Assembly (NCBI RefSeq): GCF_014066305.1
Contig: NW_023501044.1
Coordinates: 1,070,001-1,134,000, forward strand
From: Letharia columbiana
Lineage: Eukaryota > Ascomycota > Lecanoromycetes > Lecanorales > Parmeliaceae
Length of the DNA: 64,000 nt
Reading direction: 5' to 3'
Both the position numbers and the translations under genes were made by a program. Under the pieces are notes generated by a model, which saw only the letters and a program-made list of their open reading frames with translations, did not search any database and had not been told where the DNA came from. This document shows positions 26,059 to 36,760 of the stretch, one piece after another (positions within the stretch are counted from its first letter, which is position 1; each line of letters starts with the position of its first letter).

Positions 26059-28223
26059 TCAGTATATATAAAAGAATAAGGTAGGGCTGAACTAGAAAAC
26101 CTTGAATTTGTATGTGCAGCCAATCATCAATTCGTTAGGTCTACGCTTTTTGGTTAGACACCGCGGGTAAATAAATTAGCGTCCGCAACCTATCAAAAAT
26201 CTATGTGCAGAAGTCTTACACTCTGAAATAACCAGCTCCCTACGGATGCTATTTCTTCATAATTTCGTAAATTGTAGAGCTCAGTGTGCGCTTTCTAACG
26301 CTGTAAAAATTATGAAGTTTGACCTACTATTGGTGGATTAAATGGATATTCAAATATGATAGTCATGGTAGTCACACCAGACGCGTCCGGGATCGGATAA
26401 TAATCCTTCCACCTGTTTGTTATTCTTCCACTATTCTACTAATTCTACCAATTCTACCAATTCCATTAATATGAATACAATCGTCTTCGGTACCCCTCGT
26501 CTAATTAGAGCCCCTTACTGACGCCCTTAGGCTACCCCTCGGCGAATCCGCTACTACTGGCAATCGAGGCCGCAAGCGAGCTTAATAGCTACCTACTACT
26601 GCTCATAAACGCGTTAAAAGACCCTTAAAAAGAGCCCGAACGGATACGTTCTCCCCTATATACTCCTCTCAAGCCAGCGGTAGGTAGGTTAAACTGATAT
26701 TCAAATATTATAGTCACATTAAACGCGTCCGGTTCAGTCACTCAGTTGAATAAGAGGAGGATCTACAACAGGCGAATGCGGAGAACACTGCGGAGAACAT
26801 TACGGAGACAGTCATCAGCAGCAGTGACACAACAGGCCTACTCTCCACGGTCTCACACCAATCCACTCAGCTAATGCAAGAGAAGTCACTACAGCAGGCG
26901 AATACGGAGAACACTGCGGAGAAACCAAGCGACAACAAGGCCCCCAGCACCAAGAACAGGCTCAGCTCTCCAAGATCCCACGTCATATGCTCTCCACGAT
27001 TCCACATCAAATCATCACTCAGCAAGCGGAGAACACCACTATAACTTGGCCTGTCATCCCCACTGCATTAAGGAGTAAGAGGAGGAACTACAACAGGCAA
27101 ATGCGGAGAACACTGCGGAGAAACCAAGCGGCAACAAGGCCACCATCGTCAAAAACACGGCTCAGCTCTCCAAGATCCCACGTCATATCAGTTATCCACT
27201 CAGTCAGCCACTCAGCTAGCCACTCAGTCTGATACTCTACAAGAGGAGGAGCAAGAGGAGGAACTACAACAGGCAAATGCGGAGAACACTACGGAGAAAC
27301 CAAGCGGCAACAAGGCCCCCAGCACCAAGAACACGGCTCAGCTCTCCAAGATCCCACGTCATATGCTCTCCACGGTTCCACATCAAATCATCACTCAGCA
27401 AGCGGAGAACACCACTGCAACTTAGCCTGTCATCCCCACTGCATTAAGGAGTAAGAGGAGGAACTACAACAGGCAAATGCGGAGAACACTGCGGAGAACA
27501 CTACGGAGAATACTGCGGAGAAACCAAGCGGCAATAAGGCCACCATCGTCAAGAACACGGCTCAGCTCTCCAAGATCTCACGTTATATGCTCTCCACGGT
27601 TCCACATCAAATCATCACTCAGCAAGCGGAGAACACCACTGCAACTTAGTCTATCATCCTCACTACATTAAGAAGTAAGAGGAGGAACTATAACAGGCAA
27701 ATCCGAAGAACACTGCGGAGAAACCAAGCGGCAATAAGGCCACCATCGTCAAGAACACGGCTCAGCTCTCCAAGATCCCACGTCATATGCTCTCCACGGT
27801 TCCACATCAAATCATCACTCCGGAACGATGCATATTTGGACGAATTGAAACCGTCCGATGTCTACAGCTATTTTATTATTCGAAAAATTTCACTGCGGTA
27901 GGAGATATTGTGGGATTCACACCACTAATTGGCACGTTGTCTCCATTTCTTTCCGGTATTTCGATACTTCTTGCCATAAGGATATGGCCTTTCTCTGTTT
28001 TTTGTAGGCAATTATTACACCTTCCTAATTAGGCCTTAGCGCGCCTCTCTCCGCATATATATGCCTGTATACTATATAGATTAAATCAATTTTATAGTGG
28101 TGGAAGTAGGTCAAAAACGCACAGCAAGCGATCAGAGTTCGATTTGACTTAGGGCTAGGGCTAAAATTCGATTTGGCTTCGAAAAATCTAACTCCATGAA
28201 TTTAATTCATGGGCCTTTACTTG
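26059..28223 (+). mobile_element. Long Helitron-like element, copy A (2165 bp, lightly RIP-mutated)
   Basis: It starts TCAGTATATATAAAAG after A and ends with the palindrome CCATGAATTTAATTCATGG (28194-28212) plus GCCTTTACTTG, followed by T. Removing it gives CGAATTATTA joined to TATATATAAATAAAG, which matches the uninterrupted site at 30741-30766 with no target duplication. 5' TC, A^T insertion and a 3' subterminal hairpin are Helitron traits. The final CTTG differs from the classical CTRR. No Rep/helicase gene is present, so it is non-autonomous. Base composition is near normal, in sharp contrast to its surroundings, though scattered CC/CA to TC/TA changes show some RIP. Family assignment is inference from structure. 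Confidence 0.7.
26755..27830 (+). repeat. Internal tandem array of copy A (~200-bp unit, 5 copies)
   Basis: The anchor CTCAGCTCTCCAAGATC recurs near 26962, 27162, 27337, 27562 and 27762. Spacing is therefore about 200, 175, 225 and 200 bp. Each unit also holds GCGGAGAACACTGCGGAGAA and TCCACATCAAATCATCACTC. Because spacing is not a constant multiple of three, a protein frame is not kept through the array. The open frames seen here are best read as chance. Confidence 0.8.
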
Positions 28224-28727
28224 TATATATAAATAAAGATAAGAGCTTAGATTATAAGAGTATAAATAATATCGAAGCTAAATAAGATATAAGTATTAAA
28301 AATAATTCTATTATACGCGCTAATAATTAAATAGACTTTATCTTTTAAGCTATTTAAAAGCGTAATATAAAATTTAATAATAAGCTTTATTATAGCTTAG
28401 ATATAATAATATTAATATACTAACTAATTAATATCGAGCTATTATAGAAATCTTAAAATATTAAACGTAATTATATCTAGAAGATAAAATTATAAATCTT
28501 TATTAATATATAATTAATTTAATATATAGTAATAAAAAATTTACTATAAAAGCTACGCTATCTAGATTAATATTTTAATCTTAATTACTACTCTTACTAT
28601 TATACGAATAATATAAAGTTATCTCTTATTTAAATATATCTAATTTTTAATTCTAATTATTATTATAGATATTATTAATTCATTCTAAAATTATTAAATA
28701 TACTTTTATATACTTTCTATATCTTAC
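28224..28727 (+). repeat. LTR1 (about 504 bp)
   Basis: A direct repeat of LTR2 (30752-32152 once the 30844-31738 insertion is removed), with the same net length of ~504 bp. Shared landmarks are GAAGCTAAATAAGATATAAG, ATACGCGCTAATAATTA, ATCTAGAAGATAAAATTATA and ACTTTCTATATCT at the end. Expected TG...CA ends would read TA...TA after RIP, as seen. It carries the uninterrupted site of the DNA transposon T1 at 28305-28320. Confidence 0.7.
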
Positions 28728-30751
28728 TCTTTTTTAATTAGATAGCGATTAAACTTTAAATTAAAATAAATACTTAGAAGAGAAAAGTTTGTAAGTACTT
28801 AATTATATAATTTTATTTTTTTTATATTTTTTATAATTACTAGAGTAATTAATAATATATAATTATATTTTATAGTTATATTTATAATAGTTAACTAGTT
28901 TAATAGCTAAAGATAAGTATACTCTTCTCTTTACTTTAAATAACTTAATTAAGATAATTATAAGATCTAGATTCTTTTTCTATAATATAACTCGCTTTTT
29001 ATATATTATATAAAGATAAATATCTATTTAAATAGAGATTATTAGAGCTAACTATAAAGCGTAGTAATAAAAGATTTACTCTTAAACTAACGAATTAGAA
29101 AGATTTCTATTATTTTATATAATATTTTAAAAGCGAATCTTTAAATATAATAACATTTTAATAGATTCTAATTAAGTATAATCTAACGAATTAAGCGCTA
29201 AAAAAGAAGCTTCGAGATTATAAAATTAATCGACTTTTAATAGCGATAGATCTCGCGTAAAGCTTAAGCTATAGCTCGCGTTAGTTATATATAATAAATA
29301 TAATAATAATTAAAAGAATATATTATCTAATTTCTATCGACGCTTTAATATTATTAAAATAAGGGCGATATTTATTAAAGTAACGGTAATAGCGGTTAAA
29401 GCGGCGGTGATATCTAGTAAAAACTTTACTTTAATACTATATCTAGCATTTTAGAATAGTATTAACTTTTTCGAAGACTTATTAATAATAGATTAAGTGT
29501 ATATAAATTAAGCTCTTCGCGTAATTTATTTATATATTAATTTAAAGTTATTAAAAGATAAAGAATAAATATATAATTTAACGACTACGTTATACTTTTA
29601 ATATTATTATAATAATATTAAGTTATTTAAATAGGAGTCTAATATATAAAGAAGATAGTCTAATAATAAAAAGAGTTAATATAAAAAAGAAAGTCTTAGA
29701 GAGGAAGAAGAGGGGAAGGAAAGCTTAGATATCTATTACGCGTATTAAATTTTTAGATTACTTTATATCGTCTAGCTTAAATTAGATATTAATAAAGCGC
29801 TTTCTCTTTAATTTTAAAGATTTAAACTTAAGCGAATTACGCTTATTAAGTGCTATTATCTAATATAATCTTAGTTACTTCTATAATAATTATAATTATT
29901 ATTATAACTCGTATAGATTAAAAAATAAAAGATTTAAAAGAGCGAGTTAGTAAGTAATTATTTTTATCTAATTTAGCTAGCGCTAAACTACTATAACTTA
30001 TTAAAATTTTCATATATTTTATTCTTACTTTTATATTTTTAAGTCTTACTATCTTTATAGAAATAATTATTCTTTAAATTAAACTCTATAATAATATACT
30101 TATAATAACGCGTAGTATATATTCTCTTTATTTCTAATATCGATACTTACTAGAATTAATGCACTTTTTAATAAAACGAGCTTTAATTAAAATTAAGAAT
30201 AGCTTAGTATTCGTAAATATTCATATAAGCCCTTTAATTCTTTTATATATATTTATTAATTTATCTTTTTATAGTAATTAAAGTAGAAGAGATTAAGTCT
30301 AATAATTTATTATAATAAATATTAAATATTAATAATAATAATAATATTAAAAAGTTTTAATATAGGTTAATTAGACGGTAACTAAACTCTTAATTAAAAC
30401 AAAAAGCGGAGAATAAGCTTAGTTAAAATAAAAATACTAAAAAATCGCGATAGCGAATAAATATATTTACATCTAAGAAGAAACTAATTAAGAAAGTAAA
30501 GAAAGTTAATATCTTAACTATTAATTACGCTATAACTATTAAAAAGTATAAAATTAAATATATTAATATATCGTTATTATAATAGAAGTAAATTTTTAAA
30601 TAAATTAGATAAGATATAATAGATAAATAATAAGTAATCTCTAATTCTAGTTATTATTCTAGTAGACTTATATTTTAATAATATTATATAAAAAAAGTAC
30701 GCGAGCGTAATTATAAAGAAGTCTAGAGTTTCGCTTATCGCGCGAATTATT
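28728..30751. other. Internal region of the LTR element between LTR1 and LTR2
   Basis: About 2.0 kb, too short for a complete gag-pol, so the element was internally deleted or non-autonomous. No domain is recognisable after RIP. The right end (CTAGAGTTT...CGCGAATTATTA, 30725-30751) matches the sequence left of copy A. Confidence 0.55.
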
Positions 30752-32152
30752 ATATATATAGATAAAGATAAAAGCTCGAATTAAAAGAAAATAGATAATA
30801 TTAAAGCTAAATAAAATATAAGTATTAAGAATAATTCTATTATCCGATAACCGCCTAACTATAATAAATTCAATTTTTTCTACCACAATATACTATAACA
30901 CTCTATCACCCTATTATAATATATTAAAAAAGCGCTATATCTACTCTTTAGACTTCACTATAGTCCCTCTACTATAAAATCGTTTTATAGTCCCCTTTGC
31001 GATATAGAAAGACGTTATATATAGTACAGCCACCTCTGATTCTAGAAGGACTTCCCCTATTCCCACTTATTTCTCTATTAAAACCCCTATCCTTAATGTC
31101 TACACGACACTATATATACGTTCTACTATCTTTTATATTTTACTAGTTATAATTATCTCGTAGTAACTTAAGAAGAGTAATAATTGCGGGCGGAGATAGA
31201 ATCTTTCAACTAGATACTTTATCCTTTATTAAATCCACTATTACTTATTTTAGAAAACTCTGATACTCTTAACGCTTCTTTTCTATAGGTTTATAGAGTT
31301 TAAAAGTATTAGAGAGACTTTCGTCAAGATATTAAGTGAATAGAGATATTTAAGTTCGATTATAAGCCCGCTAAGAAGTATATATAGCCACCAGTATATT
31401 AACACTAAATATAAAGTAACTTTTAGACCTTTCGAAAGGTGGTTAACGGCCTTATAATGTGGAATTTTTATTGATTAATACTCTGGTAGTTCAGGTATGT
31501 CTTCGAGAAGCTTATTACGTTTCTCGAGCTTGTCCTTCCTTATCTTACCCTTAAGCTTCTCTTTTCTAACGCTTTAAGGCCTAAGCTACTTTAATCTTAT
31601 TAGAAGTAGATAGAGTAACAATTTCAGCTATAGTGAACGTGGTGTAATGGAGTTATTAAGAAGAATAGGAAAGAGACACGTTATTAATATACGGAGAATT
31701 CTCGACTAATTTATTACCTCGGCCTAGGCGGTTATCGAATACGCGCTAATAATTAAGTAGATTTTATTTTTTAAGTTATTTAAGAGTGTAATATAGAACT
31801 TAATAATAAGTGCTATTATAGTTTAGATATAATAATATTAATACGCTAATTAATAAGTATCGAGTTATTATAAAAATCTTAAAATATTAAACGCGATTAT
31901 ATCTAGAAGATAAAATTATAAATCTTTATTTATATATAATTAATCTGGCGTATAGTAATAAAAAGCTTATTACGAAAGCTACGCTATCTAAGTTAATATT
32001 TTAATCTTAATTACTACTATCGCTATTATATAAGTAATATAAAGCTATCTCTTATTCGAGTATATCTAATTTTTAATTCTAATTATTATTATAAATATTA
32101 TTAATTTATTCTAGAATTATTAAATATATTTTTATATACTTTCTATATCTAA
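30752..32152 (+). repeat. LTR2, interrupted by DNA transposon T1
   Basis: The LTR parts are 30752-30843 and 31741-32152 (net ~504 bp after allowing for a 2-bp AT duplication). It aligns to LTR1 throughout. Differences between the LTRs are mainly C/T and G/A. Confidence 0.7.
30844..31738 (-). mobile_element. T1: internally deleted piggyBac-type element (895 bp)
   Basis: Terminal inverted repeats: CCGATAACCGCC at the left and GGCGGTTATCGA at the right, flanked by AT on both sides. The empty site TTCTATTATACGCGC in LTR1 confirms a 2-bp AT duplication. The left ~560 bp and right ~330 bp align to the two ends of T2 (42152-46267). The junction, where about 1.1 kb is missing, is near 31408. On the minus strand it keeps only the C-terminal part of the transposase. 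It is far less RIP-mutated than T2 (CC, CA and TG are common), so it is younger or escaped. Confidence 0.75.
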
Positions 32153-33047
32153 CCTTTTTTTTTATATATCGCGAGAAGATAGCTTAAAGAAATATAGCTT
32201 ATTATATTAAGCTATAATACTTTCGAGAGAATACTAAGAAATATATTAACTTTCTTAGATTAGTAATTTAATAAAAAGATTATAATTATAATACGTATAA
32301 TTTTATATTAGATAGCGATATCGAAAATATATAATAGGCGTATAAAATTATCGTCGACGGCTTTAATTATAAAGTGTTGGCGGATTTCGCGCGACTAGTA
32401 CTAGAGGAAGATAAACTTTTCTTATTATTAGTAGATATAGCTTACTTTCTTTTATATATATAGAGTAATAAAATATAATTATATTTAATTCTATATCTTA
32501 TTAATTTAGCGTAGCTATTAACTAGAATAATAATTAGAATATCTACTTCTAAATATAGAAATCTTAATTGGAATATTCTATATATATATTTTTTTATAAT
32601 ATGATATTTTAGATATATCATATCTTATAATTTCTTTTTTTTATTTTTTTTTTTATTTTATATATAAATTTATTTATTTTTAAAAACTTATATTATATTA
32701 GAGTATAATATAATAGATTAATATCTTATATTATACTATACCTTTTCGGCTAGTAAAAAAAACCTCTTACTAGCACGTTTATTTATTAACTATTTATTCG
32801 CTAATTCGAATAGACGTAAGTATACGTTAATTAGCCCGTATATATTTCTCTTCGTCGAGTATACGAAGAAGTTTTATTATAATATTAGAACTAGTATAGA
32901 TACGATATTAGTATAGGTGAGATAGATAGAATAATAAGACTATCGAATTATATATATAGAAAGAAGATATAATATAGTAGAGAATATCTTCGTTAAGGCT
33001 CGCTAGTTATAGAACTAAGAGATAGATTAAGAATACGCTCGTAATAA
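32153..33047. other. RIP-degraded DNA, nothing recognised
   Basis: About 0.9 kb. A T-rich stretch at 32630-32665 and a short less-altered patch at 32380-32420 (GTGTTGGCGGATTTCGCGCG) are the only landmarks. No gene can be supported. Confidence 0.55.
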
Positions 33048-33447
33048 AAAGATATATAAATTAATATTATTATAAAGTATTTTTTATATAGTAGTAGTCT
33101 ATATAAGAGGAAATATTAAATATAAAATAATTTTTAGATCTCTTGAAAGGTAATTAACGACTTTATATTATAGGATTTTTATTAATTAATATTTTAATAG
33201 TTTAGATATATCTTTAAGAAGCTTATTATATTTCTTCAACTTATTCTTTTTTATCTTATCTTAAACTTCTCTTTTCTAACGCTTTAAGACTTAAGTTACT
33301 TTAATTTTATTATAAATAAGTAAAGTAGTAATTTTAGCTATAGTAGATATGATATAATAGAGTTATTAAGAAGAATAAAAAAGAGATACGTTATTAATAC
33401 GTGGAGAATTCTTAATTAATAATTATCTCGACCTAGGCGATTATCGA
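33048..33447 (-). mobile_element. T3: end fragment of the piggyBac-type family
   Basis: About 400 bp align to the right ends of T1 and T2 (CTTTTCTAACGCTTTAAG, GAGTTATTAAGAAGAATA) and end in CCTAGGCGATTATCGA followed by AT. No matching left terminus was found, so it is truncated. Confidence 0.65.
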
Positions 33448-34779
33448 ATAAAGATATAGATATTCTTATAAAAAGTATATTAATCTATATTAATAATAAG
33501 TCTTTCTTCTTTAAAGATAAAATTAAAAAAATTAATCTTATTAAAATTTAGATATAACGAGTTACCTCTAGTTTTTATAATATTAATTTTTAATAAATTA
33601 AAATTATCTAGTAAACTTAATAGCTCGAATTAAGAAGTAATATTTCGAAATAATTCTTATTATATAATTTATTATTACTATAGAAATCTAAACTCTCTCT
33701 AAAAATTTTTTTTTAAAAGGATATTTTAAATTTAATAAGATAAATATAAATAGTTTCTTTCGTAGATATAGCTCTAATAATAAATTTAGTTTTTTTAAAG
33801 AAATTTAATATTATTAATTAGAAAAAAGTAATTATAAAAAAAGTATATAAAGTAATATTAATAGATAAAGAATTCTTAATTTATTAAAATATTAAAATAT
33901 CTTTTATAAAGATATTAAGATTATCTTAAAGAGTAGATTTATTAATAATCTAGTTTTATAACTAGCTTAATACTTCTATAAAATATAATTATATTTTAAT
34001 ATACTTATCTCTCGTAAAGATATCTTAATTATTTTAAAAAGACTTAAAGTTATTTTTAATAATTTAAGTAATTAAATAATAAAGTATTCTTATTAAAAAG
34101 ACTTATAAAAGAGTAATAATTTTTAAAAAATTCTAAAAGCTAAAACGTAAGAATTATCATTTCTATAAAAATAAATTTTTTTAAAAAAATTAAATTTTTT
34201 AAAAAGGTTATTATAAAGATTAATTAATAATATTAATAATTATAAAAATAGATAAAGAAGTAAGATTTAATTTTTTTGAAGAAAGACTTCTTTTTTAAAA
34301 GGCGTTTTATTTTTAAAAAGAAAGATATAATAAGATTATTAATTTAAAAGAAAATTTTTAATAGATAGCGAAAGCTTAACGACTTTAGTATAAAGTAGAT
34401 TAATAATAATATTAGATAAGCGATTAGAGGATTTTTTAGAAAAAAAGAATTATAAGAAAAGAAAGTAGTTACTTTAAAAGTATATATAGTAAAATTATTC
34501 TTATAGCGTAGTAAGAGACTTTATCGAAGAATTATAATATTTTCTAATTAATATTTATTAGAGAATAATAAATTTAGTTATTAAATCTCTTAATACTTAT
34601 TAAATAAAGAAATAATATTAATAAGATAATTTCGATATTATTATTATTTATTATAAGTAATAATCTATTTAATATAATATAACTTAATTATATTAATAAA
34701 GAAATTACTTTCTAAATAAGTAATTTCTTATTAAGATTTTAATCTTATCTTACTTAGCGAAAGCTTCTATTATCTCTAA
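33448..34779. other. RIP-degraded DNA with a perfect 12-bp inverted repeat
   Basis: There is no gene. AAGAAATTACTT (34699-34710) and AAGTAATTTCTT (34718-34729) form a perfect hairpin with a 7-nt loop. It may be a relic of element structure or chance in AT-rich DNA. Confidence 0.5.
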
Positions 34780-35930
34780 TAAAAATTATAAAAATAAGAT
34801 TAGCGAGTAATTTTAATATTATAACTTATTCTTTAATAATAATAAATAAAGAAAATTATTAACTAATATCTAGCGGCTTAATTATATATATCTTTTATAA
34901 AAAGAATTACTTTAAAATTAAAAGATATATAGTTTCTTAAATAATTATAATAGAATATAAATTTAAAAGTATATATAATAGAATAAGATAGAGTTAAGCT
35001 TGAAAATCTCAAATTTATATATATAGTTAATTATAAATTTAAATTCGCTACGCTCTTTAATTAGATCGACTAAGTTATCGCGAGTAAATAAATTAGTATT
35101 CGCAATTATCAAGATCTCGCCCTATCGCGCCTCTCTTATTAAAAAAATAGATATATATTATTAACACATAGAATAACTTTTTTATTTTCTATTAAAATTT
35201 TAAGATTTTTTTTTAATTATAGAACGAAATATAGACTTTTAGATAAAAAAAGAATTTCTAAATTTAGTCTTATAATTTAAGGAATTCAAATATCGCTTAC
35301 TAAAATCCGCTTATTAAAGTTCGCTCGACAGCCGAATAGCCCTAATTAAAAAATAGATATATATTATTTAATTTTAGAATAACTTTTTAATCTTATATTA
35401 AAATTTTAAGGTTTTTTTTTTATTATAGAACGAAATATAAGCTCTTAGAATTCTTTTCTTTCTTAAATTTAATCTTATAATTATTTAAGCGTAAGGAATT
35501 CAAATATCGCTTATTAAAGTTCGCTTATTAAAGATTACTTATCTATTTACTCGATAGCTCTAATTAAAAAAATTAATTATAAATTTAATTAATAGATCTT
35601 TACTTCTAAATAATAATATAATATTATTAAAGTCTAGATATAGTTTTTATAAAAAGAATATAAATAATAAATAAATAAAAGAAAATCTATTCTAAATTAA
35701 GAGTAAGATATTTTAATTATTATTTTATTTATTACGCTTAAGTAATAATATTTAACTATTATATTTAATATATTAACTTTTTATATTTTTTATTTATAAA
35801 ATAAAACTTTTTAAATCGATTTAAATTTAAATATATATTTATAAAAATACTATTACTTTAATAAAAGAAGCTTCTTATTCTAAAATCTATATTAAATTAA
35901 AAATTATATTTCTATATTCGATAGATTTAA
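34780..35930. repeat. Repeat module R, copy 2, interrupted by S3
   Basis: The second copy of the module at 15030-15504, split at 34965/35607 by a Helitron-like insertion. It leads into a short stretch of the ~95-bp tandem array, as copy 1 does. Confidence 0.7.
34966..35606 (+). mobile_element. Short Helitron-like element S3 (641 bp, double-unit form)
   Basis: It contains GTATATATAATAGAATAAG near the start and ends GATCTTTACTTC followed by T. The intact site in module R copy 1 (GTTTA joined to TAAATAATAAT, 15210-15222) equals the two flanks joined without any duplication: insertion between A and T. The internal ~175-bp unit is present twice, which explains its length over the 414-468-bp copies. 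The first bases (AAAG) are atypical. Confidence 0.7.
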
Positions 35931-36760
35931 TTTTTAAATTAATAATTAATATTATAATTAAAATTATAAAATAATAATATATCTTTTTTATTAATAAGTA
36001 TCTCTATATCTAATAGCTTTAATTTCTAAAGTTTTTATTAATATTATAATTAGTAGTTAATTCTAAAAGAATAAAATAGAGTTAATTTAAAAAAAATTCA
36101 AATTTATATATATAGTTAATTATAAATTCGAGTTTACTATAATCTTTAATTAGATCGACTAAATTAGCTCGCTAGCTCTCTTACGCCTTCTTATTAAAAA
36201 ATAGATATACGTTATATATATATAGAATAAACTTTTTATTTTCTATTAAAATCTTTAAATTTTAGATTTTCATATAGAATAAAAGTTAAGCTTTTAGATA
36301 AAAAAAGAATTCTTAAATTTAATCTTATAATTATTAAAGTATAACAAATTTAAATTTCGCTTATTAAATTTCGCTTACTAAGTTTATTAATAGCTCTAAT
36401 ATAAAAATAGATATATATTATTTAATTTTAGAATAACTTTTTTATTTTCTAATAATACTCTAAGAATTTTTTTTTAAGTTATAGTCTATAGATTACGCTT
36501 TTTAAAAATAGAAGAATCTCGAAATTTAATTCTATAATTCTTTAAAGATATAGAATTTAAATATCGCTTATTAAAAATCGCTTATTAAAGATCGCTTATT
36601 AAATTTACTCGATAGCTCTAATTAAATAAAATAGTTATAGATTTAATTTCTAGATTTTAACTCGTTAAATTTATATAGTAATAATAAGTCTTTCTTATTA
36701 ACTTATATTTCTATATCTAATAGTTTTAATTCTTAAAGTTATTTTTAGTATCGCCATAAC
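35919..36760. repeat. ~95-bp tandem array, second locus, interrupted by S4
   Basis: Array units occur at 35919-36060 and 36665-36760 (TCTATATYYRATAG, TCTTTCTTATTA), separated by the Helitron-like insertion S4. Units here are more degraded than those at 15505-16170. Confidence 0.65.
36061..36664 (+). mobile_element. Short Helitron-like element S4 (604 bp, double-unit form)
   Basis: It begins TTCTAAAAGAATAAAATAG, a slightly shortened 5' end after A, and ends TTTTAACTCG followed by T, with a degraded palindrome just before. Two internal units are present. Positions 36485-36510 (TATAGTCTATAGATTACG) give the uninterrupted counterpart of the site used by T2 in S5. Confidence 0.7.

Noticed and set aside
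26987..28032. Several open frames of 62-81 codons in Helitron-like copy A
   Set aside because: They lie in a tandem array whose unit spacing breaks the frame, occur on both strands, and are not conserved in copies B and C.
28085..28180. tRNA B-box-like GAGTTCGATTTGACT near the 3' end of copy A, suggesting a SINE
   Set aside because: There is no convincing A box or cloverleaf and no poly-A or 3' repeat tail, and both ends are shared among copies. Helitron-like structure explains the data better.
30668..30886. 72-codon minus-strand frame, rich in Ile, Asn and Tyr
   Set aside because: It crosses the LTR2 start and the T1 insertion junction. It is a by-product of AT-rich sequence.
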